Both the position numbers and the translations under genes were made by a program. From Sphingobacterium sp. CZ-2 (GTDB taxonomy: Bacteria > Bacteroidota > Bacteroidia > Sphingobacteriales > Sphingobacteriaceae), in the NCBI RefSeq assembly GCF_004526235.1, contig NZ_CP038159.1, forward strand, positions 3,861,977-3,925,976: a stretch of 64,000 bases of DNA, written 5' to 3'. Below the pieces are notes generated by a model. The model did not search any database. It had not been told where the DNA came from and was given only the letters and a program-made list of their open reading frames with translations. Within the stretch, counting starts at the first letter, position 1, and each line of letters opens with the position of its first letter. This document shows positions 1 through 9,088 of this stretch, piece by piece.

Positions 1-100
1 GCACCTGCTGAAAAAGCATGAAAGGTATACAGTATATTGATCATGGGCAGTAACAAGTTATCATTGTAATGTGAATTTAAACATAATTGATCAAAGGGAG

Positions 101-1987
101 CTACATCATCCATATAGGTACTCCGATCCAACCATTTATGGTTAGAAGGGCGACGAGATAGCATAAAAAGAAATTATTGAAGGCTAAAAACAGCCGAAGC
201 CATAAGGTGCTCAGTCGAGACCAACGGAAATAAAGCAGCAAGCTGCTGAGGGCAATCAAAACAGCAAATAGGAGCATACCCAGAAAAATGGAGAAACTTG
301 TTTCATTAAAAGAGACAAATAACTCTTTATGGCTGGCGTCTGTTTGTCCCATAAGTCGATAAGCAGCGAGAAAACAGCATGTTCCTACTATTGGCAATAA
401 AGGAATGGCCAGGTCTATCAGTTTCATTTTTCGAAAGAGCGTAAGAAATATTCCGATAAAGCTATAGATGAGATAAATTAAAATAGCCATAAGTCCAAGA
501 TAGATAGGCAACTTTTGGATTAAAACAGAAGCCCGAGATACTTTACGATAGAAACTATTGCCATAACCTTGAAAGAAGGGCTGGCCGTTGGGATCTTTGG
601 CTAACACAAAAGCCGGGAGAATATCATCTTTTAGCCGGAAGATGCCATTGCCCATATGGACAAGAGAATCGAGCTGTCCGTTTTCTTTTCTTACGACGAG
701 TCTATCTTTGCTGACCGCCGTTAGTTCAATGCCGCCAAAGATGCGTCTGTAAAATTCCCAGCGTTCGTTTCTGGGATTCATAAATTGATAGTATCCGAGT
801 AGTGGTTTAATTTTTTGTTCATCTATCGGTACACTGACTGGTTTTGGAGCAGATATGCCCTTTGTCAAAAATTCTTCAATAGCCTGTGAGATTGGCCAAA
901 GATTGACAACACTATTCGCTGCTATTGCATAGGCTATACCAGCTTCACGGTTAAAGAATAACCAGGATACAAAGCCTTCCCCTTTACCATTGTGGCCCCT
1001 TAAACAGACCTTTTTATTATTCGGAAATAGATCATTGCCGAGGGCATATCCCGTTTGTAATCCAGCTTGGCTGGCTAAGGTACTGTGAATGGTCTCCATT
1101 TCCTTCAGGCCGGCATTATCCAATAACCTGATGTCGGCACTACCATTGAGCAGGTAAAGCATGAATTTTGCCATGTCATCAGCATTGGATACCAACGCGC
1201 TTCCGGCCCCATTTCCGCTCGGACGATAGAATGGCATTGGCCTGTATTCTCCCTTTTGAAAGTCATAGCCTGTGGCAAAGCTGGGTCTATGAGTTCCATC
1301 AAGATCAAATAAGCTGTTTTGCATGTTCAATGGTAAAAAAATCTGTTCTTTTAAATACCTATCCCAAGGCATGCCCGAAACTTTTTCAATTATATAGCCG
1401 AGTACATTATAACCTGGGTTGGAATACGACATCATGGTTCCCGGCCGCCAGCGCACCGTAAGTGAATTGCTAACAGCTTTAATGGCATCGATACCAGCAA
1501 GTGCATTTTTTTTTCTTGTATCCACCATGCTGTTGAGTTGAACATCGTCAAAGCCCGCGGTATGTTCGAGCAAGTGAACTACCCGTACCGGATCTGTAGC
1601 TTCCCAATGATTGTCAAAAGGTATTTCAGGCGCTATATCACGAATACGGTCATTGAGCTTTAGCTTCCTGTTAGCAACTAATTGTTGTATACCCATTGCC
1701 ACGAAAAATTTGGTGACGGAAGCAAAGTGAAATTGTGTCTGATTTTCTACTGGAAGACGTTGTTTCAGATGTGCATACCCCAGTCCACCAGAATATAGTA
1801 TACTGTCTTTTTTTACAATAGCAACCAGTAGACCTGGAATATGTTCCTGCTGAATGACAGTGTCTAAACGATTGTACAATTGATTGATATTGCTATTGGA
1901 TATTGTGGCTGTGCTTACCTGTGCTGACGCGGTAAAATAACTTGCCACAATGAGCATTGCGAGATAGAAAGTTTTTGAGTTGATCAT
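101..1987 (-). CDS. Serine hydrolase of the beta-lactamase/PBP family with a C-terminal membrane region
   Basis: The 628-residue protein has an N-terminal signal peptide (residues 1-22, ending SAQ) and a class-C beta-lactamase-like domain. The nucleophile motif SVTK is at 90-93, the YSN motif at 188-190, and an HNG triad in place of KTG near 332-334. After a linker domain, the last ~145 residues form about four hydrophobic segments, so the catalytic domain is probably periplasmic and tethered to the inner membrane. Such proteins include peptidases, esterases and D-aminopeptidases, and the sequence does not say which substrate is used. The ATG at 1985-1987 puts the signal peptide at the very N-terminus. 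It is transcribed away from the integrase remnant, and the 100 bases beyond its stop hold nothing I can recognise. Confidence 0.88.
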   Translation of the reverse strand: MINSKTFYLAMLIVASYFTASAQVSTATISNSNINQLYNRLDTVIQQEHIPGLLVAIVKKDSILYSGGLGYAHLKQRLPVENQTQFHFASVTKFFVAMGIQQLVANRKLKLNDRIRDIAPEIPFDNHWEATDPVRVVHLLEHTAGFDDVQLNSMVDTRKKNALAGIDAIKAVSNSLTVRWRPGTMMSYSNPGYNVLGYIIEKVSGMPWDRYLKEQIFLPLNMQNSLFDLDGTHRPSFATGYDFQKGEYRPMPFYRPSGNGAGSALVSNADDMAKFMLYLLNGSADIRLLDNAGLKEMETIHSTLASQAGLQTGYALGNDLFPNNKKVCLRGHNGKGEGFVSWLFFNREAGIAYAIAANSVVNLWPISQAIEEFLTKGISAPKPVSVPIDEQKIKPLLGYYQFMNPRNERWEFYRRIFGGIELTAVSKDRLVVRKENGQLDSLVHMGNGIFRLKDDILPAFVLAKDPNGQPFFQGYGNSFYRKVSRASVLIQKLPIYLGLMAILIYLIYSFIGIFLTLFRKMKLIDLAIPLLPIVGTCCFLAAYRLMGQTDASHKELFVSFNETSFSIFLGMLLFAVLIALSSLLLYFRWSRLSTLWLRLFLAFNNFFLCYLVALLTINGWIGVPIWMM

Positions 1988-2113
1988 AAGTTCATTCTTT
2001 TATGCAAATTAGCAATGATCTCTACTGGGCCTGTCCGTGTCCATCCAAACGGATAAATCTGTTTCTTTTTGTGGGAATCCAGATTAACAAGTCTGCGAAT
2101 CCTTTGGTCCCTC

Positions 2114-2506
2114 TTATTTTTTTCTCAAGCTATTGATGAATTCACCTCTTTTTAATTCAATATCAGAACATATAGTTTTAATATAATCAAAGACGACCTT
2201 TTTATTATCCACCACATAGGCTCTAAGTTCAGCTGAACTTATGGAATTGAACAGTTTGTAATATTGCAGAGCTGTGCCTATTTTCAACCGCCCTCCTTCC
2301 AGTATTTTGCACAATATTTTGGCCCGCTGTTCGTCACCGAGCTTTTCATTCCAAATGGCATCGTTCAAAAAACCAAGCTTGTACAGGTAATACATCCTCA
2401 ACTTGTTGTTTTTTATGGATTCGGTCGCACCTTCGTTGTCGCTGTCCACAAACTTTGAGAGTCGTTCCCAGAGATCACTTTTGTCTTTTTTGACTGATTG
2501 GAGCAC
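2114..2506 (-). CDS. Hypothetical protein, possibly a remnant (no ATG start)
   Basis: I do not recognise this 130-residue, charged, probably helical protein. The only start-like codon giving this length is a GTG at 2504-2506. The same frame stays open upstream to about 2653, inside the 3' end of the integrase, with no ATG anywhere in the extension. It may therefore be a GTG-started gene or a truncated remnant whose start was lost when the neighbouring element decayed. Lysine-rich composition and its place just after the recombinase suggest it came in with that element. No catalytic motif or membrane segment is visible. Confidence 0.4.
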   Translation of the reverse strand: MLQSVKKDKSDLWERLSKFVDSDNEGATESIKNNKLRMYYLYKLGFLNDAIWNEKLGDEQRAKILCKILEGGRLKIGTALQYYKLFNSISSAELRAYVVDNKKVVFDYIKTICSDIELKRGEFINSLRKK

Positions 2507-2634
2507 CTCCCAATCTTCTTCTCTCTTCCTCTTTAGTTCGCTGACCTCCGCTCTGGAACCTGAAGAAGGGTAGATAGTAAATAATCCCAGAATGGTTTCT
2601 TCCTTGGGACTACTTTTAAAATGATATAATCTTC

Positions 2635-3855
2635 TTATTTTGATCCATATAATTTAATCTCTAAATTTTCCATATCCTTTCTGATTCTATTGTCCAATAG
2701 TTTGGCATAATGCTGTGTAGTACGAATATCAAGATGGCCGAGCATTTTTGAAACGGTTTCAATTGGTACTCCATTTGAAAGAGTAATCGTAGTTGAAAAT
2801 GTATGTCTAGCAATATGAAAGGTCAGTTCTTTCGTTATTCCACAGAGATCAGCAATTTCTTTCAGATAGCTATTCATCTTTTGATTACTCAACATGGGTA
2901 ACATTAGGCCAATTGATTGACAGGGCGGATAATCTCGATAGAATTCAAGGATTTCAAGAGCCTTTGGAAGAATCGGGATAGAAGAAAGTGTGTTTGTTTT
3001 TTGTCTTCTGATCTTAATCCAAAATTTATTATCAATACCAACCTCAATATTATCTCTACTCAATTTTGTAACATCAGCATAGGAAAGTCCGGTATAGCAG
3101 CAGAACACAAAAATATCCCTGACTTGATGAAGTCTTGGAATATCAAGCTTTTTATTTTCGATTCTTGTCAGTTCCGCTTTGTTTAGATAGGATTTTTCCT
3201 TAGGCTTTGCATTTGTCTTATAAAACTTGAAAGGATTGCCCGAGATCCATCCATGTGCTAGTCATAAATTAATAATTTTTCTTAAATGCTTGATGTATTT
3301 TGCTGCTGAAATATCCGAACAGGCTTTTTCCGACCGAAGATAGTATTCATAGCCTACGATAAAAGAATGGTCAATTCTGCGGAGTTCAATATCTGCAATT
3401 GTATATTCCTTTGTTATATAATTTTCTAAATGCGAATAAGTCGTCCTATAACCCTTTAGTGTGTTTTCCCGAAATCCATTGCCCAGCAATGATTCCATTT
3501 TAAGGTTATGATCTTTTAGAACCGATAATAATGTCTTTTGATTTTCTGACTTACCTATAAGTTTAGCCTTTAACAATTCAATTGTTGGGGTTTTTCCCAT
3601 TTTCAGGATTTCAAGATTGATGGCTGCAACTTTCAGATTCAACATCTCTAGATAGCTGTTTAAAGTCTTGACCTCCTCGGTATTTCCTTTTGATCGATTT
3701 GCTTTGGAATGCCATCGATTGGGGTCACAGTTCTTTCCTGTGGAGATTTCACAGACCGATCCATTAATCGTAATTCTCATGTAAATGGGCTTAGCTCCAC
3801 TGACATAATTCTTTGGTTTCTTCAAGTAGAAGAGCAAGGAATAATTTGTACTCAT
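2635..3855 (-). pseudogene. Tyrosine recombinase (integrase) interrupted by one in-frame TGA
   Basis: Read through one stop, this frame encodes about 406 residues, the normal size of Bacteroidota mobile-element integrases. Residues ~5-90 resemble the arm-binding domain, ~100-200 the SAM-like core-binding domain, and ~215-400 the catalytic domain. The catalytic part has a HIARH box (H-x-x-R), LGHLD, and the tyrosine in QHYAK. At the usual first-arginine position it reads TGLSYADV. IntDOT of CTnDOT also has a serine there, so this need not be damage. The TGA is codon 198 (3262-3264). The frame continues directly after it with LAHGWISGNPF, which is conserved integrase sequence, so this is a point nonsense change and not a frameshift. 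It could be a true pseudogene, a sequencing error or, less likely, readthrough. The gene lies just downstream of a tRNA-Glu gene, a usual integration target. Confidence 0.85.
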
Positions 3856-3958
3856 TATTTAACATTTAAAAGTGTAACAAAATTAGCCTTGAAGCGAAAA
3901 CATATCAAGATGTTTATTTATAAAACATGTTGTAAATCAGTGAATTTGAATACGTTTC

Positions 3959-4003
3959 AGTGAGTACTTCGATCAAATTTAATGACTCACCGAATGACTC
4001 ACT
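3959..4003. repeat. Short direct and inverted repeats between the integrase start and tRNA-Glu
   Basis: The 10-mer AATGACTCAC occurs at 3981-3990 and again at 3993-4002, a spacing of 12 bp. An inverted match, AGTGAGT, lies at 3959-3965 and pairs with ACTCACT at 3997-4003. The cluster sits about 100 bp upstream of the integrase start. That position suits integrase arm-type sites or an operator, but this is inference from location only. Confidence 0.45.
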
Positions 4004-4040
4004 AAAAGTTTGCGAATTTCTGAACATTTTGATCTGCCAT

Positions 4041-4081
4041 AAAAACAAAAAAGCTTGCAAATGTTCAATTTGCAAGCTTTT
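4041..4081 (-). terminator. Rho-independent terminator of tRNA-Glu
   Basis: A perfect 13-bp stem (AAAAGCTTGCAAA at 4049-4061 with its complement at 4069-4081) encloses a 7-nt loop. On the minus strand it is followed by a T-rich tract (4041-4050). It lies just downstream of the tRNA and in its direction of transcription. Confidence 0.8.
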
Positions 4082-4101
4082 GTATGTTTTGATCTTCGAT
4101 C

Positions 4102-4176
4102 TGGTAGCCCGTAGGGGAATCGAACCCCTGTTTCAAGAATGAAAATCTTGCGTCCTAACCCCTAGACGAACGGGCC
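4102..4176 (-). tRNA. tRNA-Glu (anticodon TTC)
   Basis: The minus strand folds as a cloverleaf. The acceptor GGCCCGT pairs with ACGGGCT (first pair G-U). The D arm is GTCT...GGAC, the anticodon stem CAAGA/TCTTG encloses loop TTTTCAT with anticodon TTC, and the T arm is GGGG-TTCGATT-CCCC. The CCA end is encoded (4102-4104). The integrase pseudogene lies downstream, so the 3' half of this gene is the probable attachment site of the former element. Confidence 0.96.
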
Positions 4177-4273
4177 TTTTTGCTTTGGTGATGCAAATAT
4201 AGCCTCTTTATCCATACTCCCAAAATATTTTACACCTCAAAAATATAACTCACTGGCTTTTAAATCGATATTT

Positions 4274-5548
4274 TTAGATCAAATCGAATCCGATGTCCGT
4301 TCTGAAGTATTTTCCTTGGAAAAATATCCTTCCCGCATCCGCTGTTGCCTGTTGCAAGGCCGAGAAAAGATCATCCTCCAAAGCCGTAACCGCCAATACT
4401 CGACCACCAGCCGTCAACACATCTCCACCTTCCTGCTTGGTCCCCGCATGGAATACAATAGACTCCTTCACATTCTCCATATTCGTGATCACTTTTCCGG
4501 TTTCATAGGCTCCGGGATATCCTCCTGAAACAATCATCACCGTAGCAGCTGTCTTTGGAGTAACCGTATAATTCCGTTTATCCAGATCACCTTTTGCTAC
4601 CCCTTCCAATAGATCCACCAAATCCGACTCAATACGCACCAACACCGATTCCGTTTCCGGATCGCCCATTCGCACATTGTATTCAATCACATAAGGCTCC
4701 CCATCCACATTCATCAGGCCGATAAAAATAAAACCCTTATAAGGAATGTTATCCTTCTTCAAACCTTCCACGGTAGGCTTGATGATACGCTCTTCCACCT
4801 TATCCAAAAATGCCTGATCAGCAAATGGAACCGGCGAAACTGACCCCATACCACCGGTATTCAATCCCGTATCCCCCTCACCAATACGCTTATAATCCTT
4901 AGCCGAAGGCAATACTTTATAATTTTCGCCATCAGTCAATACAAAGACCGAAAGCTCGATGCCTTTCAAAAACTCCTCAACAACCACCACACTACTCGCA
5001 TCCCCAAACTTTGCATCTGCAATCATTGCCTTCAGCTCCGTTTTGGCATCCTCATACGTTTCACAGATCAATACCCCTTTACCCTGTGCAAGACCATCCG
5101 CCTTCAAGACGATCGGCAGTTTCTGTGTATCCAAATACGCTAATCCTGCCTCTAAGGAATCCTTATCAAAAGATCGGAAAGCAGCCGTTGGAACCTGATG
5201 ACGGATCATAAACTCTTTGGAAAAATCCTTGGATCCTTCCAGTTGAGCACCCTCTTGTTGTGGGCCGATAACCGCAACTCCTTTCAAAGCCTCATCAGCT
5301 AGAAAATAATCATGAATACCCTTTACCAAAGGCTCTTCCGGTCCTACCACGACCATTTCAATCTGGTTAGCCAAAACAAACTCACCGATTGCTTGGAAAT
5401 CGGTCACCTTTAGGGCAACATTTTGTCCATATTGTGAAGTACCCGCGTTTCCAGGAGCAATAAACAATTGATTAAGTTTTGGGCTTTTAGAGATTTTATA
5501 GGCAAAGGCAGACTCTCTACCTCCAGAACCGATGATCAGAATATTCAT
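4274..5548 (-). CDS. purD: Phosphoribosylamine-glycine ligase
   Basis: GAR synthetase joins glycine to phosphoribosylamine using ATP, the second step of purine synthesis. The 424-residue length is typical. The N-terminal IIGSGGRESA motif is at 5-14, the ATP-grasp region includes KADGLAQGKGV at 149-159, the conserved GEGDTGLNTGGMGS stretch lies around 223-236, and the metal-binding NVRMGDPETE at 291-300. The gene is single, with a -7-like element just upstream and a divergent neighbour. Its stop lies close to the tRNA-Glu gene, which is read in the same direction. Confidence 0.97.
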   Translation of the reverse strand: MNILIIGSGGRESAFAYKISKSPKLNQLFIAPGNAGTSQYGQNVALKVTDFQAIGEFVLANQIEMVVVGPEEPLVKGIHDYFLADEALKGVAVIGPQQEGAQLEGSKDFSKEFMIRHQVPTAAFRSFDKDSLEAGLAYLDTQKLPIVLKADGLAQGKGVLICETYEDAKTELKAMIADAKFGDASSVVVVEEFLKGIELSVFVLTDGENYKVLPSAKDYKRIGEGDTGLNTGGMGSVSPVPFADQAFLDKVEERIIKPTVEGLKKDNIPYKGFIFIGLMNVDGEPYVIEYNVRMGDPETESVLVRIESDLVDLLEGVAKGDLDKRNYTVTPKTAATVMIVSGGYPGAYETGKVITNMENVKESIVFHAGTKQEGGDVLTAGGRVLAVTALEDDLFSALQQATADAGRIFFQGKYFRTDIGFDLI

Positions 5549-5552
5549 AGCG

Positions 5553-5560
5553 CAAATATA
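5553..5560 (-). promoter_or_regulatory. -7 promoter element of purD
   Basis: TATATTTG on the minus strand fits the Bacteroidota -7 consensus TAnnTTTG and ends 5 nt before the purD ATG, implying a very short or absent leader. I could not assign a clear -33 element. Confidence 0.55.
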
Positions 5561-5612
5561 TTGAAATACGTCTATTTTTTCGTAACATTATGGGAAATTA
5601 GCCAAATTGATT

Positions 5613-8279
5613 ATGAAGAGACTATCGATCTTTCTTCTGACTTTAATTGCCTGCTGCACGACCCATTTCCTGATGGCCCAACAGGTAGAAAAAGCACAAG
5701 AAATCCTCAGCGAGTATGTTGCCAAAAGACCCCAAGAAAAATTACACCTACAGACAGACCGAAACTTCTACGGTGTCGGAGAAACCATCTGGTACAAGAT
5801 CTACAGTGTCATCGGTCTGGAAAATAAACTATCCGTCCTATCCAATATCGGATATGTAGAGTTGGTAAGCCCAACAGGAAAGATCGTCAATCAAAAAATA
5901 AATGGACTATTCTCCGGCGTGGGTGTGGGAAATATAGAACTCGTAGATTCCCTGGTCGAAGGGTCCTACCGACTTCGCGCCTATACCAATTGGATGCGAA
6001 ACGATGATCCCGACTATTTCTTCGAAAAGGTCATCAATATCGGAAATGTCCGCTCTGATAATGTAGAGACGAAAAGCACAGTGATCCAAGAGAATGGCGT
6101 AGATTATTACCTGGTCCAACTGAACAATATCAATGGCGCTGCCATGCCAAAGACATCCATCAATTATGAATTCATAGATGGCGAAAAAACAGTGGATAAA
6201 GGAAGGGAATCCATTGATCCCAACGGTCAACTCAAGATCAAAGTCACCGATAAAAACAGAGGGAAACTTCTCTTATTGAGTTTCCTGAACCCCGAAAAAA
6301 GAAGAGTAAAGAAAACCATCAATACCAAAGCCTATTTTTCCGAAAACAGTATTCAGGTATTTCCTGAAGGAGGTTATATCCTCGGCGATGAGCTGAACAG
6401 AATGGCTTTTAAAACCCTCAACCCGCAAGAAAAAGGCATCAAGGCAAAGATCCTTTTACTAACGGGCTCTAAAGATACCGCCGCACAGGTGGAGACCAAT
6501 ATATTAGGAATGGCATCCGTTCCTTGTTACATTTCGAATGCTGAGAGCTATACCGTCCATGTCAAATTCGACGATAATACCGAAAAGACCATCAACCTAC
6601 CGGCAATCACCAAAAGTGGCTACTCCATTTCTGTTAATCAGAGCAGTGCCTCCAAACTTTTTGCCCAGGTCAATCTTTCGGAAGATAAAGTAAACAATGA
6701 GGAAATTTACATTGCCATACAACATCTAGGAAATGTATTCTACATCGCTAAACAAAAAGCATCCAGTAAAAACGTGCTTTTTAGCCTGACCAAAGACAGG
6801 TTGCCAACCGGAGTTTTTACCATCAGTATCCTGAACAGCAACTTTACCCCTCTGGTAGAACGAGTGGTGTTTAATTTCAACCGCAACAGCAATCTGCCGC
6901 TGAAGCTTAACCTGGATAAGGACAGCTATGGCAAACGCAGTAAGGTGACTACCCAGGTCGAGGTGGGAAATACAAATGATTCCATAAGGATCGCCAGTCT
7001 TTCGGCAGCCGTATTGAACCTGACGAAATATGGCAAGGACGCAAAGGATGAGGTGAATATCCTCAGTAGCCTATACTTAAACGGAGATCTGAAAGGATAC
7101 CTCGAAAATCCAGCTTATTATTTTAACGAGGATGGCAGTATCAAAGAATTTGAACTGGACAACCTCCTATTGACCCAGGGCTGGCGGAAGATCGATTGGA
7201 AACAATTGGATTCCCTGAATAATCCGGTAAAATACGAGGCGGAAAAAGGCCTACGTATTGTTGGTCAAGCGAAAAAACTGGGCCGTAAAGCTCCAGTTCC
7301 CAATGCGCAGATGCAATTGATCTCCACCAAAAATTTTATGGATTATATCGATACCACCGCCAATGCAGAAGGAGAATTTGTGTTCGACAACCTGATTTTC
7401 CCAGATAGCGTGAAGTTTTTGGTCAGTGCCAAGGATGAAAAAGGGAAAAAGAACATCGATATTTCGGTGGAACGATTTGAAAACCCGCCGTTGAACATGG
7501 CGAAGAACGAGCCGAACATGCTCAATGATGTCAATGCTGCATTCCGCGAACAGCTTCTGGCCGGAAAATTATTCTACAGCCAATTGGAAAACCGTGGCCT
7601 GATGGATAAGGTGACGGAAATCGAGGAGATCGTGGTTCGCGCTGAAAGACCTAAGGTGCCTGAAAACTCTTCCAACCTGAACGGTCCTGGACGAGCCGAT
7701 CAGATCTTGACCGCGGATGACCTTTCCACCTGTACAACCTTGGAGATGTGTTTGAACGGCAGATTACTCGGGGTAATGTTTCAGGGTGGTAAGGCCATGA
7801 ACACCCGCGGAATGGTAGAAATGCAGATCGTATTGGACGGTATGTATGTGGAATCCGACATGCTTTCCACCATCAATCCCGTTGATGTAGCCAGCGTAGA
7901 GGTATTAAGAAATATTAACCATACCAGCATCTATGGATCTTATGGTGCAAACGGGTTGATCATCATCACCAGTAAAACCGGTCGTGATGCCAGCCGCAGC
8001 AATTTCCAACCTCGAGGTCTATTGGCGATCACTCCAAAAGGGATCTCCCTGATGAAAGAATACTATAAACCAGCATATGAAGTGGATTCCAAAAACCAGT
8101 TCGATCAGGATCTCCGCACGACCATACATTGGGAACCGGGAATCGTAACGAAACAGGACGGGAAAACCAGCTTTGACTTCTATACATCTGATGAAATCGG
8201 CACCTACCGCATGATCGTGGAAGGCGTGGATATCGATGGCCGATTGGTCAGGAAAGTCCTGGATTTTGAAGTAAAATAA
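5613..8279 (+). CDS. Exported protein with macroglobulin-like N-terminus and TonB-receptor plug domain
   Basis: The 888-residue protein starts with a signal peptide (ending LMAQQ). Near the N-terminus is a macroglobulin-type (MG2-like) stretch, EKLHLQTDRNFYGVGETIWYK. The middle is repetitive beta-rich sequence. Near residues 690-790 is a TonB-dependent-receptor plug-like segment, seen in LDGMYVES and NPVDVASVEVLRN followed by SIYGSYGANGLIIITSKTG. No 22-strand barrel follows. It is therefore not a complete transporter, and more likely a periplasmic or outer-membrane-associated protein that uses the plug as a binding module. I chose the ATG at 5613, because the upstream TTG at 5607 adds only two residues ahead of the signal peptide. 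It is transcribed divergently from purD. The ligand and partner are unknown. Confidence 0.85.
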   Translation: MKRLSIFLLTLIACCTTHFLMAQQVEKAQEILSEYVAKRPQEKLHLQTDRNFYGVGETIWYKIYSVIGLENKLSVLSNIGYVELVSPTGKIVNQKINGLFSGVGVGNIELVDSLVEGSYRLRAYTNWMRNDDPDYFFEKVINIGNVRSDNVETKSTVIQENGVDYYLVQLNNINGAAMPKTSINYEFIDGEKTVDKGRESIDPNGQLKIKVTDKNRGKLLLLSFLNPEKRRVKKTINTKAYFSENSIQVFPEGGYILGDELNRMAFKTLNPQEKGIKAKILLLTGSKDTAAQVETNILGMASVPCYISNAESYTVHVKFDDNTEKTINLPAITKSGYSISVNQSSASKLFAQVNLSEDKVNNEEIYIAIQHLGNVFYIAKQKASSKNVLFSLTKDRLPTGVFTISILNSNFTPLVERVVFNFNRNSNLPLKLNLDKDSYGKRSKVTTQVEVGNTNDSIRIASLSAAVLNLTKYGKDAKDEVNILSSLYLNGDLKGYLENPAYYFNEDGSIKEFELDNLLLTQGWRKIDWKQLDSLNNPVKYEAEKGLRIVGQAKKLGRKAPVPNAQMQLISTKNFMDYIDTTANAEGEFVFDNLIFPDSVKFLVSAKDEKGKKNIDISVERFENPPLNMAKNEPNMLNDVNAAFREQLLAGKLFYSQLENRGLMDKVTEIEEIVVRAERPKVPENSSNLNGPGRADQILTADDLSTCTTLEMCLNGRLLGVMFQGGKAMNTRGMVEMQIVLDGMYVESDMLSTINPVDVASVEVLRNINHTSIYGSYGANGLIIITSKTGRDASRSNFQPRGLLAITPKGISLMKEYYKPAYEVDSKNQFDQDLRTTIHWEPGIVTKQDGKTSFDFYTSDEIGTYRMIVEGVDIDGRLVRKVLDFEVK

Positions 8280-8322
8280 AATTTTTATGTAAATTACCCT
8301 AAAACAACGTTTACAGTAAAAA

Positions 8323-9087
8323 ATGGGAACATTCATAAAAACGCAAGTTACCGATCATATTTGTCATATACAGCTGGATCGTGGGAAATCCAATGCCATG
8401 CATTTGGAGATGATCGAAGAATTAACAGCTACCCTGATCGCACAAAGGGAAGATGCAGCCATAGAAGCCATCGTTCTTCAGGGCAAGGAAGCTTTCTTCA
8501 CCTCCGGATTGGACCTGATCACTCTTTTTCAATACGACGAAGGACAGATGCGTACCTTTTGGGAAAAATTCATCAACCTGATCTACGAATTAGCTTCCTT
8601 TCCGAAGCCAAGCATCGCTGCAGTTACAGGGCATAGCCCAGCAGGAGGTTGTGTACTCGCCTTATGCTGCGACCATCGGATCATGGCCGAAGGTGATTAC
8701 ATCATCGGATTGAACGAGGTTCCTGTAGGCATCATCGTGCCGAGCAGCATCTTCGAACTATATAGCTTCTGGATAGGTTCTGCCAATGCCGCGCGCTTTT
8801 TGTTGGAAGGAAAACTATTGCCTCCTGCAGAAGCCTTGAAAGTAGGGCTTATCGATGAGGTTGTTTCCTTTGATCGGATTCAGACCGCAGCAGGCCGAAA
8901 AGCCAAGCAATATATGCAGTACGACAAGAAAGCCTGGCAGGCTTCCAAACTGAACATCCGAAAAAACCTCTTGTCCCAGGTGATGGAAACAAAAGGCGAT
9001 GCCATTGAACAGGTATTGAAACAATGGTGGGCACCATCTACTCGGGCCATCCTACAGACAATCATCGATAACTTAACGAAAAAATAA
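8323..9087 (+). CDS. Delta3,Delta2-enoyl-CoA isomerase (enoyl-CoA hydratase/isomerase family)
   Basis: The 254-residue crotonase-fold protein has the oxyanion-hole segment FFTSGLDL (58-65) and GHSPAGGCVLAL (103-114). Of the two glutamates of enoyl-CoA hydratases, the first position holds V111. The second is kept in IGLNEVPVGI (E132). That single-glutamate pattern, with the surrounding CDHRIMAEGDY segment, matches mitochondrial-type 3,2-trans-enoyl-CoA isomerase (ECI1) and not a hydratase. It would shift double bonds during beta-oxidation of unsaturated fatty acids. A dienoyl-CoA reductase gene follows after 1 nt, which supports this role. Confidence 0.85.
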   Translation: MGTFIKTQVTDHICHIQLDRGKSNAMHLEMIEELTATLIAQREDAAIEAIVLQGKEAFFTSGLDLITLFQYDEGQMRTFWEKFINLIYELASFPKPSIAAVTGHSPAGGCVLALCCDHRIMAEGDYIIGLNEVPVGIIVPSSIFELYSFWIGSANAARFLLEGKLLPPAEALKVGLIDEVVSFDRIQTAAGRKAKQYMQYDKKAWQASKLNIRKNLLSQVMETKGDAIEQVLKQWWAPSTRAILQTIIDNLTKK

Positions 9088-9088
9088 T

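Noticed and set aside
2071..2110. Possible second attachment copy (gtgggaatcc) near the left end
   Set aside because: It shares only about seven bases with the tRNA 3' end, no more than expected by chance.
3960..4142. Plus-strand ORF crossing the terminator and tRNA-Glu
   Set aside because: It reads through the tRNA and its hairpin; the ARRGIEP-like end is a familiar antisense tRNA artefact.
5468..5827. Plus-strand ORF across the purD start and the plug protein start
   Set aside because: It lies in another frame over the 5' ends of two well-supported genes and shows no family pattern.
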